This document shows positions 51,085 to 59,846 of a DNA stretch of 64,000 nt, piece after piece; positions within the stretch are counted from its first letter, which is position 1; the number at the start of each line of letters is the position of its first letter. The stretch covers positions 1 to 64,000 of the forward strand of contig CAZLBP010000012.1 of assembly GCA_964557855.1 (NCBI GenBank), in the 5' to 3' direction. The notes beneath the pieces are model-generated. The model did no database searches and was not told the origin of the DNA. It was given only the letters and a program-made list of their open reading frames with translations. This DNA is from JAJRZL01 sp964557855 (GTDB lineage: Bacteria > Zixibacteria > MSB-5A5 > GN15 > FEB-12). Both the position numbers and the translations under genes were made by a program.

Positions 51085-52149
51085 ATGTCCCAGAACGGTT
51101 TAATTCTCGGTGATGCATCGCGTCAAATTGACGGCGCCAATACGTCTTCAATGGTTCTGCACCTTTACGGGACTCCGGCCGATTTTCAGTCAACTTTCGG
51201 TTCCAGCCGTCCGGACTCTCTCGCAAGCACTAAAATCAGCCGTATTGCCCTCTGGGACTCAGTATCCGCTTTCCGGAGTCTGGTCTATCAATGGCGGGCG
51301 CTAAGGGACCTTGTAAAGACCCTCCCTTCGTACAAGACCGTGAATATCACTTTCTGTTCGGGCATGTCGTTTTTCAGGCAGGTGACGCCTTGTATCATCC
51401 TCGGTCGGTTTTTCGGCAAAGAGGTTGTCCTGAGCTACCGGAGCAATAAGGCGGAGGCTGAGCTGGACACGTATGGCCGCGCCTTTAGTCCCTTTTTCAG
51501 ACTCTGTGACCGGATCGAAGTGCCTTGCCGCCACACGGCCGGCGTCTTTCAGGATTTCGGTTATGAATCAACTGTGCGATTGCCGCAAGTAGATACGGTC
51601 CTCTTCCGGAGGCGTCTTATCAAGTCGGTTCAACCGCGGATACTGATCACCCGGTATCACGAACGGGGCAACAATATCACGGCCGCCATACGTGCCTTTA
51701 GGATGGTCAAACAGAAATACCCGCGCTCGGAGTTGGTTATTCTTGGTGACGGGCCGCGTCGACGGTATTTCGAGTGGTTGGTTGAAGACGAGAAGATCAC
51801 CGGTGTTACGTTCGCCGGTCATGTCGATCGTACGGACATGGCCAAAGATATGGCGGCGGCTGACGTGTATTTGAACTGCTCGTCACTCGATGGTCTACCC
51901 TTGTCATTGCTTGAGGCTCTTCATTCGGGCCTGCCGGTGATATCTTCGCCGGCCGGTGACATTCCTGCGATTATTGAAGATCACGTCACAGGTTTGCTTG
52001 AAGACAGCGCCAATCCGAGTCGGATTGCGGACAGGATTATCGAACTGGTGGAGAATCCGACCCTGGTGGAGCGGCTGTCGGCCAATTCGGCGGAGGCGCT
52101 GGATACCCTGTACTCCACAGAGCGGCAGAGATCCGACTCTAATTCTTAG
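51085..52149 (+). CDS. Family-4-type glycosyltransferase
   Basis: About 354 residues from the ATG at 51085; the longer frame from 50845 would translate a repeat, so I reject it. The C-terminal domain has LVILGDGPRRRYFEWL, FAGHVDRTDMAKDMAAADVYLNCS and the catalytic-region pattern DGLPLSLLEALHSGLPVIS, a GT-B fold retaining transferase of the GT4 group. The N-terminal acceptor domain is diverged. The acceptor is unknown; glycan or lipid glycosylation is likely. The ribosome site is weak, so the start is uncertain. A palindromic repeat lies just after the stop. Confidence 0.82.
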   Translation: MSQNGLILGDASRQIDGANTSSMVLHLYGTPADFQSTFGSSRPDSLASTKISRIALWDSVSAFRSLVYQWRALRDLVKTLPSYKTVNITFCSGMSFFRQVTPCIILGRFFGKEVVLSYRSNKAEAELDTYGRAFSPFFRLCDRIEVPCRHTAGVFQDFGYESTVRLPQVDTVLFRRRLIKSVQPRILITRYHERGNNITAAIRAFRMVKQKYPRSELVILGDGPRRRYFEWLVEDEKITGVTFAGHVDRTDMAKDMAAADVYLNCSSLDGLPLSLLEALHSGLPVISSPAGDIPAIIEDHVTGLLEDSANPSRIADRIIELVENPTLVERLSANSAEALDTLYSTERQRSDSNS

Positions 52150-52159
52150 AGGCAAAGAG

Positions 52160-52200
52160 ATTACGTCGTCGTCCGCCGCGGCGGACTCCTCGGAATGACA
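52160..52200. repeat. Small dispersed palindrome after the glycosyltransferase gene
   Basis: CGTCCGCCGCGGCGGAC palindrome followed by CTCGGAATGACAG, a type found in many bacterial genomes as intergenic repeats. Confidence 0.5.
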
Positions 52201-52332
52201 GCACCGGACTTTTTCAAAGGACTCCGGTGCCCACAACTCTCAGCCCCAAACCCCGTTTGACATTATCACCACGTGAACTTACCATTGCAGCAGTGTGTTG
52301 TGAATCATAGTCAAAAAGGAGATACATTGCTG

Positions 52333-53532
52333 ATGATAGACTTTACGTTTACCGAAGACCAACTGGCGGTACGAGATATGGCCCGCGAGGTGGCTACAAA
52401 GGTAGTGGCGCCAACCATAACCGAATTTGACCGTTCCCAGAAGCTGAATCCGGACCTGTTGCCGGCCATGTCCGATGCCAACTTGCTGGGCTTCTGTATA
52501 CCCGAACAGTACGGCGGCCTGGGGATGGACTACATCTCGCTCGGGCTGGCCTCGGAGGAACTGGAATACGCCGATACCTCGGCGCGCGTGGTGCTCTCGG
52601 TGCATATCGGCCTGTTCTCGCTGCCGGTACTGACCTGGGCCGGTGAGGAACTCAAGCAAAAGTACCTGGTGCCGGCGGCAAAGGGTGAGAAGATCGCTAC
52701 GTTCGGCCTGACGGAGCCGGCGGCCGGCTCGGATGCGGTCGGTATTCAGTCGACCGCCGTCAAAGACGGTGACCACTACATTCTCAATGGTGAGAAGATG
52801 TGGATTTCGCTGGCAGATCTGGCTGACTACTTCCTGATATTCGCGTGGACCGATCTGGAAAAGAAAAAGAAGCGCGATCACTCCGGCCTGTCCGCCTTCA
52901 TTGTCGAGCGGGCGTACGATGGTATCAGTACCGGTACGATCCACGGCAAGCTGGGTGTACGGGCCGGGAACACCGGGTACATCTCGTACCAGGACGTCAA
53001 AGTGCCCGGGGAGAACCTCGTTTACGAAGAGGGACAGGGATTCAAGGTGGCCATGTTCTGTCTGGATCAGGGGCGGTACACGGTGGCGGCCGGATCATGC
53101 GGCTTGATCAAGGCCTGCCGCGATGCTTGTGTCAATTATGCTCTGGAGCGTAAAACGTTTGAGCGCCCGATCGGGGAGCATCAACTCGTCAAGCAGATGA
53201 TCGCCAATATGGAGGCCGGCTATGAATACAGCTCCTATCTCTGGATGAAGGCCGGCTGGCTCAAAAACCAGGGCAAACGCTCCACGAAAGCAACTTCGCT
53301 GGCGAAATGGATCGCCTGTCGCGAGGCGGAAGAATCGGCGGCCAACGCCGTGCAGGTGTTCGGGGCATACGGCTTCTCGGACGAATACCCGGTGGAGCGC
53401 TTTTACCGCAACGCGAAGGGAGCCTCGATATACGAAGGCACGCGCGAGGTGCACACATTGATGCAAGCGGACTATGCTCTGGGCGTTCGCCAGGAAAAGG
53501 AACTGGAGCGGGACTTGCCGGCGGTGGGGTGA
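52333..53532 (+). CDS. Acyl-CoA dehydrogenase
   Basis: Flavoprotein of 399 residues from the ATG at 52333 (AAGGAG upstream). It oxidises an acyl-CoA to the trans-2-enoyl-CoA. FGLTEPAAGSDAVG and MWISLADLADYFLIFAW bind FAD and substrate; the catalytic Glu is in IYEGTREVH near the C-terminus. Length and order are standard for the short/branched-chain group. Chain-length preference is not readable. No electron-transfer flavoprotein or thiolase gene is near, so its pathway (fatty acid or amino acid breakdown) is open. Confidence 0.94.
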   Translation: MIDFTFTEDQLAVRDMAREVATKVVAPTITEFDRSQKLNPDLLPAMSDANLLGFCIPEQYGGLGMDYISLGLASEELEYADTSARVVLSVHIGLFSLPVLTWAGEELKQKYLVPAAKGEKIATFGLTEPAAGSDAVGIQSTAVKDGDHYILNGEKMWISLADLADYFLIFAWTDLEKKKKRDHSGLSAFIVERAYDGISTGTIHGKLGVRAGNTGYISYQDVKVPGENLVYEEGQGFKVAMFCLDQGRYTVAAGSCGLIKACRDACVNYALERKTFERPIGEHQLVKQMIANMEAGYEYSSYLWMKAGWLKNQGKRSTKATSLAKWIACREAEESAANAVQVFGAYGFSDEYPVERFYRNAKGASIYEGTREVHTLMQADYALGVRQEKELERDLPAVG

Positions 53533-53652
53533 CAATAGGTATCCATGTCGCCACATGCCTCGCTTGTCGCGATTGACATTATCTTGACACCCCGCCCGCC
53601 CCCTGCGTTCATTTCCTCAGCCGATACATAGACTCATAACGAAAGGATTAAC

Positions 53653-54489
53653 ATGAAGAAACTGGTGTGTGGTGTGGCTGTGCTGGCGCTGCTGTTCGTC
53701 TCCGGCTGTTTCGATTACGAAGAAATGCTGGTGATTGATGACAACGGCTCCGGGACTATTCAGATGAAGTTTGCGATGGACAAGGCGTTCTTCGATCAGA
53801 TGGAGGCGATGGGCGAAAGTATGGGGGACGAAGAGGCCGAGGAGGAACCGGTTGAGGAGATGTTCTCGCGGTCCCAGATTGAGCAGTCGCTCGAAGAGCA
53901 GGGGTTAGATATCGAGCTGATTTCATTCGATTCATCGGAGACCGAGGAATCCCGTATCTGGAATATGAAGTTCGCCTTCAAGGATATCTCGCAGATTGCG
54001 AATATTAACAACTCATTATCGTCGGAAGAAGATCAAGACCTCGAGTTTGGGGGCGATCAGGAAGTCCACTATGCTCAGCAGGATGACGGTACGTGGTTGT
54101 TCGAGCGGTCACTGGGCGGGGGAGAATCGATGGCGCCGCCGGCAGATTTCGAAGGGGATACCGAGGATGAACCGGCAGTAGAAGAAGGTGCGGCAGCAAC
54201 GGCTGAAGAGGAGGACACGGCGATTGCGGACGACCAGGCAGACAGTGATATGAGCACCGAAGAAGGGGGTATGGATGATTTCGCCGATGCCATGGCGGAG
54301 ATGGCGGCGCAGATGGCGAAAATGATGGAGGGTCTGGAGAAGCACAAGATGCAGTTCAGTGTCACCTTTCCCGGCAAGATCCTCGAATCAAACGCCACCA
54401 AAGTCGAGGGCAACACGGCTACCTGGGAGTACAGCCTGATGGAGCTGTCATCGAATCCCCCGAAACAACGCGCGGTGATCGAGCCGTAG
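53653..54489 (+). CDS. LppM-like acidic lipoprotein
   Basis: 278 residues. Signal peptide with lipobox VSGC (Cys19), then DYEEMLVIDDNGSGTI. Residues about 55-240 are very acidic, with a Glu/Asp/Met-rich linker (about 175-225). The C-terminal QFSVTFPGKILESNATKVEGNT resembles the LppM/DUF3153 lipoprotein family, whose role I cannot specify. Predicted to sit on the outer surface of the inner membrane or in the outer membrane. Stand-alone gene with GAAAGGA upstream of the ATG. Confidence 0.75.
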   Translation: MKKLVCGVAVLALLFVSGCFDYEEMLVIDDNGSGTIQMKFAMDKAFFDQMEAMGESMGDEEAEEEPVEEMFSRSQIEQSLEEQGLDIELISFDSSETEESRIWNMKFAFKDISQIANINNSLSSEEDQDLEFGGDQEVHYAQQDDGTWLFERSLGGGESMAPPADFEGDTEDEPAVEEGAAATAEEEDTAIADDQADSDMSTEEGGMDDFADAMAEMAAQMAKMMEGLEKHKMQFSVTFPGKILESNATKVEGNTATWEYSLMELSSNPPKQRAVIEP

Positions 54490-54598
54490 AGTTTCTGTAC
54501 AGAGCTATTATGTTGTGGCATTACGCAATGGCGAGCCTTTGTATCCTGGAACAGGGGTACCGAACCGGACGACTGTCACTGTTCGCGTCATTGTCAGA

Positions 54599-55327
54599 CT
54601 ACTTCAACCCCACCTGGATTTTCAAGTGCCTTACTTCGCCTTCGGTCAGCGTCCGCCACTTCCCGGGCGACAGGCCCTTGACGGCTATTCCGCCGAACTC
54701 GACACGTTTCAGTTTCTGGACCGGGTGACCGGTCGCTTCACACAACTGGCGCACCTCCCGCTTGCGCCCCTCCGTAAGCGTCAGCCGCAGGCGGGTGGTT
54801 CTGCGACTGTACTCCAGCACACGTACGAGAGCTCGGCCGACAGCCCCGTCTTCGAGCTCCACGCCGCGCGCAATCAGGTCACCGTCCGCGCGCTGGAACT
54901 TCCCCTTCACGACTGCCTCGTAGACTTTTTTCACGTTGTATTTGGGATGAGTCAGGCGGTAGGCCAGGTCGCCGTCATTGGTCAGAAGCAGGACGCCTTC
55001 GGTGTCAAAATCGAGCCGTCCGACCGGATAAACCCGGTGCGGGAACTCCCTGAGCAGTTGCGCCACGGTCTTCCGTTTGAACGGATCATGCAGTGTCGTC
55101 ATCACCTCGCGGGGTTTATACAGCAAAAGATACACCTTCTCGGTGACCGGGTTGACCTCCGTGCCATCGACCTCAACTACGTCCTTGTCTTCATCGATAA
55201 TCGTGCCGACTTGTTCGATAGTCTCGCCGTTGACGCTTATGCGTCCCTCTTCCACCATCGCCTCTGCACCGCGTCGGGACGTTACGCCGCATTGAGAAAG
55301 GTATTTGCTGATCCGAATCAAAACCAC
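54599..55327 (-). CDS. rluB: Ribosomal large-subunit pseudouridine synthase, RsuA/RluB family
   Basis: 242 residues. An N-terminal S4 RNA-binding domain (about 3-45, ISKYLSQCGVTSRRGAE) is followed by the catalytic domain; Asp106 in VGRLDFDTEG is the conserved nucleophile. RsuA, RluB, RluE and RluF are close relatives; the large-subunit assignment is the usual one for genes next to scpB, not proven. It follows scpAB on the minus strand with a strong hairpin between them, so it may be partly uncoupled from them. Confidence 0.88.
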   Translation of the reverse strand: MVLIRISKYLSQCGVTSRRGAEAMVEEGRISVNGETIEQVGTIIDEDKDVVEVDGTEVNPVTEKVYLLLYKPREVMTTLHDPFKRKTVAQLLREFPHRVYPVGRLDFDTEGVLLLTNDGDLAYRLTHPKYNVKKVYEAVVKGKFQRADGDLIARGVELEDGAVGRALVRVLEYSRRTTRLRLTLTEGRKREVRQLCEATGHPVQKLKRVEFGGIAVKGLSPGKWRTLTEGEVRHLKIQVGLK

Positions 55328-55373
55328 CTACCCGAAGGATTCGCCTAATGTAAGCGATTCCAAAATCCATATC

Positions 55374-55407
55374 AAAAAGCCATAGAACAAGATTCTATGG
55401 CTTATTA
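55374..55407 (-). terminator. Rho-independent terminator after scpB
   Basis: GCCATAGAA/TTCTATGGC perfect stem with a 5-base loop followed, on the minus strand, by TTTTT. It ends the trpS-scpA-scpB transcript upstream of rluB. Confidence 0.92.
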
Positions 55408-55426
55408 CTACGCTTATATAACGAAA

Positions 55427-56260
55427 TCAGCGAGAGATTTCAAGCGGCACGTCGTTTTCCTCGGAAGGCCTGTCATCGGCGTCGGCTTCCCGGTCCGGAG
55501 TCTCTTCGTCGGAAGCATTGCTGTCCGAATTCTCCTCGAGATCAGCGGAATCAGAATCCTCCTCATCATGTTCTGCAGCCGAACCGTCAGTGGGTGTGTC
55601 ATCTTCATCCTCGGGCTCGTCACGGATCCTGGGATCAAAGGTCCCGTCGGCGACATTGAGTTTGTGCTGCGTCGCCGCATCCAGGCTCACGTGGTCGAAC
55701 TGGAGCTGCATGGAATCATCCTCGGATTCCTTCAACATCTCCTCGATCTCGGACATCTTCGGTAAATCATCCAGCCGCGCCAGCCCGAAGAATTTGAGGA
55801 ACTCGCTCGTCGTGCCGTACTGCAAGGGACGGCCGATCTTGTCGGCCCGGCCGGTGATCGTAATCAGCTTCTTTTCCAGCAGTGTGTGTAGGACACCGTC
55901 CGAGGCTACGCCGCGAATATGCTCGATTTCGGTTTTGGTGACCGGCTGACGGTACGCTACAATGGCGGCTGTTTCCAGCGCCGCCCGCGTCAGCCGCATT
56001 TTCCGCTGCCGTTTGAACAACTCCTGCACGTAGCCGGTGTACTCGGGGACGATATAGAATTGATACCCGCCGGCCAGCTCGCGAATGCGAAAGGACGAAC
56101 CGGACTGCATGTAGCGGTTGTTCAACTCCGCCACTGCCTGGCCCACTCCCCGCGGGCTGAGTCCGTCAACAACGGCGGCAATTTTGTTGCCCGGCAGCGG
56201 CTCCGGCGCCGCCAGTATGAGAGCTTCTACGATCGAGCTCTTTGTTCCATTTTCCATCAA
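55427..56260 (-). CDS. scpB: Segregation and condensation protein B with acidic C-terminal tail
   Basis: 277 residues. The first ~175 form the ScpB twin winged-helix core (IVEALILAAPEPLPG, GYQFYIVPEYTGYV, ETAAIVAYRQPVTKTEIEHIRGV, GRPLQYGTT). It is a chromosome-condensation partner of ScpA and SMC. Beyond ~185 there is an unusual Asp/Glu/Ser-rich low-complexity tail of nearly 100 residues, absent from typical ScpB. The start overlaps the stop of scpA by 4 bases, the usual coupling. Confidence 0.95.
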   Translation of the reverse strand: MMENGTKSSIVEALILAAPEPLPGNKIAAVVDGLSPRGVGQAVAELNNRYMQSGSSFRIRELAGGYQFYIVPEYTGYVQELFKRQRKMRLTRAALETAAIVAYRQPVTKTEIEHIRGVASDGVLHTLLEKKLITITGRADKIGRPLQYGTTSEFLKFFGLARLDDLPKMSEIEEMLKESEDDSMQLQFDHVSLDAATQHKLNVADGTFDPRIRDEPEDEDDTPTDGSAAEHDEEDSDSADLEENSDSNASDEETPDREADADDRPSEENDVPLEISR

Positions 56261-57057
56261 GTGATCACCGCTTCCTTCACAGGTTCCGTTTCCAGATAGC
56301 TTTCGCCCGCACCTTGTTCCTCCGCGAATCTCCGGCCCTTGTATACTCGTACTTCAGCGAACGGTTTGGACTGATACACCCGTATCCGATTGGTCCGTAC
56401 GAGCTCCAGCAACGCGATGAACGTCACGATCGCGACCATCCGTCGCGGTACATCAGCGAACAACTCCATAAATGTCGCGTGTTCCCGATCCCGCAGGTAC
56501 TCGAGCACCGCCTGTATGCGTTCCTCGATAGTCACCCGCACCGGGTCAACCTGATGAAACGTCTCCTCCCGTCGCCTGTCCAGCACCTGACGAAAGGCGG
56601 TGAGCAGGTCGAAGAGCGTCGTGTCCGGCAGATATTCAACCTTGGGATCGATCCGGGACACCGGGGACGGCGGTACGTAGTGACGTTCCTCTATGAGCGC
56701 CTTTTCGCGCAGGATTTCGCTCGCTTCCCGATACTTCTTGTACTCCATTAGGGCCATGATCAACTCTTCCCGCGGATCGAATTCGTCCGGATCGTCCTCA
56801 TCATGAGGCAGAAGCAGCCGCGCCTTGATGCGGATAAGGGTGGCCGCCATAAGCACGAATTCGCCCGCCACTTCGAGATTGAGCTCGGTCATGAGCTCCA
56901 GGTACTTCAGATACTGTCTGGTAATGCGGGCAATCGGGATATCATAGATATCCACCTCCTCTTTCCTGATCAAATACAATAAAAGGTCAAGAGGACCGCT
57001 GAACACCGGCAGGCTCACCTGGTACTGTTCCGTCTGTTGGACTGTCGCCGTTGTCAC
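56257..57057 (-). CDS. scpA: Segregation and condensation protein A
   Basis: 266 residues matching ScpA: FSGPLDLLLYLIRKEEVDIYDIPIARITRQYLKYL is the N-terminal SMC-binding region and FIALLELVRTNRIRVYQ is the C-terminal winged helix. It bridges the two SMC heads in the condensin complex. Second gene of the trpS-scpA-scpB unit, 84 bases after trpS; that gap contains a tandem repeat (57095-57158). Cytosolic. Confidence 0.95.
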   Translation of the reverse strand: MTTATVQQTEQYQVSLPVFSGPLDLLLYLIRKEEVDIYDIPIARITRQYLKYLELMTELNLEVAGEFVLMAATLIRIKARLLLPHDEDDPDEFDPREELIMALMEYKKYREASEILREKALIEERHYVPPSPVSRIDPKVEYLPDTTLFDLLTAFRQVLDRRREETFHQVDPVRVTIEERIQAVLEYLRDREHATFMELFADVPRRMVAIVTFIALLELVRTNRIRVYQSKPFAEVRVYKGRRFAEEQGAGESYLETEPVKEAVIT

Positions 57058-57094
57058 TTAGTTCTCCTTCATCTCTGCCTGGCCCGGTTATCCT

Positions 57095-57158
57095 CGGTAA
57101 TTCACCTACCTTCGGTAGTTCAGCTACCCGCGGTAGCTCGGCTACTTTCGGTAGTCCG
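57095..57158. repeat. 18-bp tandem repeat spanning the end of trpS
   Basis: Three complete 18-base units and part of a fourth (starting 57095, 57113, 57131, 57149), consensus CGGTAGTTCGGCTACYTT. On the minus strand each gives codons x-x-Tyr-Arg-x-stop, and the first one is the true end of trpS. Each unit is also palindromic around CTACC..GGTAG. Confidence 0.8.
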
Positions 57159-58134
57159 TTTTCATGGCGGCGCGTACCTTATCCATTACTGCGCCGGCGC
57201 GTTCACGCGCCCGGTCACGACCGTCCTTGAGCACATCCCAGACGTAATCGGGCTTCTGCAGCAGTTCGGTGCGTTTGTCCCGGATGGGCCGCAAGGCGGC
57301 GTTAAGGTTCTTCGTCAACCGATTCTTACAATCAACACATCCCAGCTCACCCGTTTTACAGGGCGGCGCGATCTCCTGCTCGGCATTCTCGGTATATACA
57401 CGATGCAGCAGGTAGATCGGGCACTGCTCCGGGCGCCCGGGATCCCCTCTGCGTATTTTCTTCTCGTCAGTGTAGAACGTTCGTATCCGCTTCTGTGATT
57501 CTTCTTCGGTGAAGTCCAGCGGAATGTGATTGTCATACGACTTTGACATCTTTCGGTTATCAGACCCGTTTATCAGCGGAATTTTTCGGAACAGACCTTC
57601 CGGCTCATTGAGTGTCTGGCCGTAGTAGTGATTGAACCGTTTGGCCAGATCGTTGGCCAGCCAGATATGTTTGGCTTGATCCTTGCCGACCGGCACCTTG
57701 TGGGCGTTATAGACACAAATGTCGGCTGCCTGAAGCACCGGATAGCCGAGGAAGGCGTAGGAGTCGAGATCATCCTTCTTTTCCAGGTAAGTCGGCAGGC
57801 GGGACAGGGTCGGGACCGTGATCAGAAGTGAGAATATCCAGTGCAGCTCGGCATGTTCTTTGACTTCGGACTGGATGAAAATGGCGCATTTGTCCGGATC
57901 GAGACCGGAGGCTATGAAATCGACTGTCATTTGGAATATACGGTCCTTAAGAATTTCCGGCTTCTCATAATCGGCGGTGAGGGCGTGCCAGTCGACAATG
58001 CAGCAGTACATCCGGTACTGATCCTGCAGTTCGACCCAGTTGCGCAGGGCGCCTTCAAGGTTGCCGACGTGCAGCGACCCGGTCGGCTGCATACCGGAGA
58101 GGATGATTTGTTTTTTGTCGTTGTCGTTCGTCAT
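57142..58134 (-). CDS. trpS: Tryptophanyl-tRNA synthetase
   Basis: Class I synthetase of 330 residues from the ATG at 58134. The HIGH-type motif is PTGSLHVGN and the KMSKS-type motif is DNRKMSKSYDN. The upstream in-frame codon at 58176 would translate a dispersed repeat (family C) and is rejected. It charges tRNA-Trp. First gene of the unit with scpA and scpB; its stop codon lies in a set of 18-bp tandem repeats. The ribosome site is weak (TAAAGAT). Confidence 0.94.
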   Translation of the reverse strand: MTNDNDKKQIILSGMQPTGSLHVGNLEGALRNWVELQDQYRMYCCIVDWHALTADYEKPEILKDRIFQMTVDFIASGLDPDKCAIFIQSEVKEHAELHWIFSLLITVPTLSRLPTYLEKKDDLDSYAFLGYPVLQAADICVYNAHKVPVGKDQAKHIWLANDLAKRFNHYYGQTLNEPEGLFRKIPLINGSDNRKMSKSYDNHIPLDFTEEESQKRIRTFYTDEKKIRRGDPGRPEQCPIYLLHRVYTENAEQEIAPPCKTGELGCVDCKNRLTKNLNAALRPIRDKRTELLQKPDYVWDVLKDGRDRARERAGAVMDKVRAAMKTDYRK

Positions 58135-59192
58135 ATCTTTAACTGGTGCTTGTCGGGTTTCTCGCTTGCTCCGCAAGGCTCGGAACCCGACCTACTGCTG
58201 TCAGGCCCCAAGAGGGCCTGACCTACTGGATTCCCGCTTCCGCGGGAATGACATCCATGGGTACCCCACCCCTTGGGGTGGGTTTACCGCATCCATCATC
58301 TCTGGGCGGCACTCCCAAACTCGCTTTAGGGGTGTGATGACCAACCCCAAACAAGTTTGGGATTGCCACCCCCGGGTGGTGTCAGACGATTCCGCCTGAC
58401 ATTCCCCAGACTAATGATCTTATAAACCGTTAAAACTCAAATCAATTAAAACTTTTCGCAGCATTTCGGGGTGTACTTACGATTGTAGTTGCTTAACGAT
58501 TCGCGGGACTGTTGGGTTTTACAAAGAATCAAAGTGGGATCTCGGGTTTCTCGCCTGCTCCACAAGGCTCGGAACCCTACCTGCAAGACTGACCGTACGA
58601 AGATACCCGGGATGTTACAGAAAATGGGTCTGTTTGAGGACTATCAGCTTTCATCATGCCTCGTATGTCGTTGTGTACATGTGGGTTGTCAGTAAAATGG
58701 GTTCGCTTCGTGATATCTTTTTCGCGCGATCGGGCTCAGGTGAAATGGGTTCGTTTGGAAATAGTCGTTTTTTTCGGCCGAGTTCTTTGTCCGGAAGTGA
58801 CACACAGTTCATGGTTGTCGCCTTTCGGATTGGGGTTTGTCTCTTTTATTAATGGGTGGGTGACTGATTCACCATCTGTTTTGTCGGGAAACTGGACGGG
58901 TTTTCTTGGCGTTGGAAGGCGGACAGCTCGCGAGCTGTCCCTACAAGGAGAGTCAAGCCTCAAGAAGGCTTGACCTACAGTCAAGGAGTGTTAAGCCCCG
59001 AATAGGCTTGACCTATTGTCTGTAGGTCAGAACCTTGAGGGCTCTGACAGGATTCCCGCTTGCGCGGGAATGACTTCATGGGTGCGGTTCACCGTTGGGT
59101 TTCGTCAGGTCTTGACGCGCCCCGGCGCGGTGTGACCTGACGGCTGTCATCGTGGGCGGCAGATGTCCACATCTGCCGCTCTCGTCCCTCCT
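58135..59192. repeat. Repeat-packed intergenic region, about 1 kb
   Basis: No gene I can support. In order: family C copy (58151-58197), palindrome TCAGGCCCC ... GGGCCTGA (58200-58220), family B (58226-58252), ACCCCACCCC-TTGG-GGTGGG (58263-58284), second family C (58538-58583), three copies of AAATGGGTYYGYTT (58621, 58694, 58742), a perfect 20-bp palindrome centred on CGCG (58921-58940), CAAGCC/GGCTTG hairpins (58953-59010), family B again (59050-59074), a family A hairpin (59104-59143) and a 24-bp palindrome (59156-59179). Short open frames across it have no ribosome site. Confidence 0.75.
58151..58197. repeat. Dispersed repeat, family C
   Basis: GTCGGGTTTCTCGC ... CGCAAGGCTCGGAACCCGAC. Other copies are at 58538-58583 and 59905-59948. 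Two of the three sit directly before a gene (trpS and the response regulator) and spuriously extend the frame with MRSK-x-ETRQ. Confidence 0.75.
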
Positions 59193-59846
59193 CTATAACT
59201 CTATGATATGACTCCGGATGCAATACTTGACAATGTCGGTGACGTTGCGGGCGTTGAGCTTGCGCATCAGCGACGCCCGGTGTGTTTCGGCCGTTTTCGG
59301 GCTGATATTAAGCACGTCCGCCGCCTCTTTGGTCGAGTAGCCGTCCGCCAGCAAATGCGCGATCTCCTTCTCGCGCGGCGTTATCCGTCCGCCGGGAGTT
59401 TGCTCGTTCACGACCGGCTTCACGTAATCCGCCAGCAGATCATAGTCCGCTGCGTGCTGCAGGTAATACTCCCCGCGCGCGGCCTTGCGCACTGCCTGTT
59501 TCAGCTCGTCCAGACTGCACGACTTGGTCAGGAACGCCCGCGCTCCCGAACCAAACACCTGCCGCATGATGTTATGACTGTAGCTGGCTGCGAGGAAGAC
59601 GATCTCGGGCGAGGGCGGGTACCAGCGAATATGCCGCGCCACCGCCGGCCCGACCATGCGCGGCAGCGTGAACGACAGGATCACCACGTTCGGCAGAAGG
59701 TCGCCGGCCAGCTGCACCGCCTCCAGGCCATCGCCGGTCGATCCGACTAACTCGAAGTCCGGGTCAGCCGCAAACAGTGCGTTTAGCCCCTCTCGAAACA
59801 CCGCCTGATCATCGGCGATTACAAGACGCAGCGCAGTTGTTCTCAT
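59193..59846 (-). CDS. NarL-type regulator with degenerate receiver domain
   Basis: 217 residues from the ATG at 59846; a longer frame from 59930 translates a family C repeat. N-terminal receiver-like domain (about 6-120) and C-terminal LuxR/NarL helix-turn-helix (about 152-215, ITPREKEIAHLLADGYSTKEAADVLNISPKTAETH). The expected phospho-acceptor Asp is Ser58 (VVILSFTLPR), though the acidic pair Asp12/Asp13 and Lys108 remain. It should therefore not be phosphorylated in the usual way and may act constitutively or by another cue. No kinase gene is adjacent. The 59156-59179 palindrome may end its transcript. Confidence 0.85.
   Translation of the reverse strand: MRTTALRLVIADDQAVFREGLNALFAADPDFELVGSTGDGLEAVQLAGDLLPNVVILSFTLPRMVGPAVARHIRWYPPSPEIVFLAASYSHNIMRQVFGSGARAFLTKSCSLDELKQAVRKAARGEYYLQHAADYDLLADYVKPVVNEQTPGGRITPREKEIAHLLADGYSTKEAADVLNISPKTAETHRASLMRKLNARNVTDIVKYCIRSHIIEL

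Noticed and set aside
58489..58984. Several 60-105 codon frames in the repeat region
   Set aside because: All run across repeats, lack ribosome sites, and overlap one another on both strands.
59193..59846. Classic phosphorylated response regulator
   Set aside because: Rechecking the codon at the acceptor position gives TCG (Ser), so the ordinary assignment does not hold.
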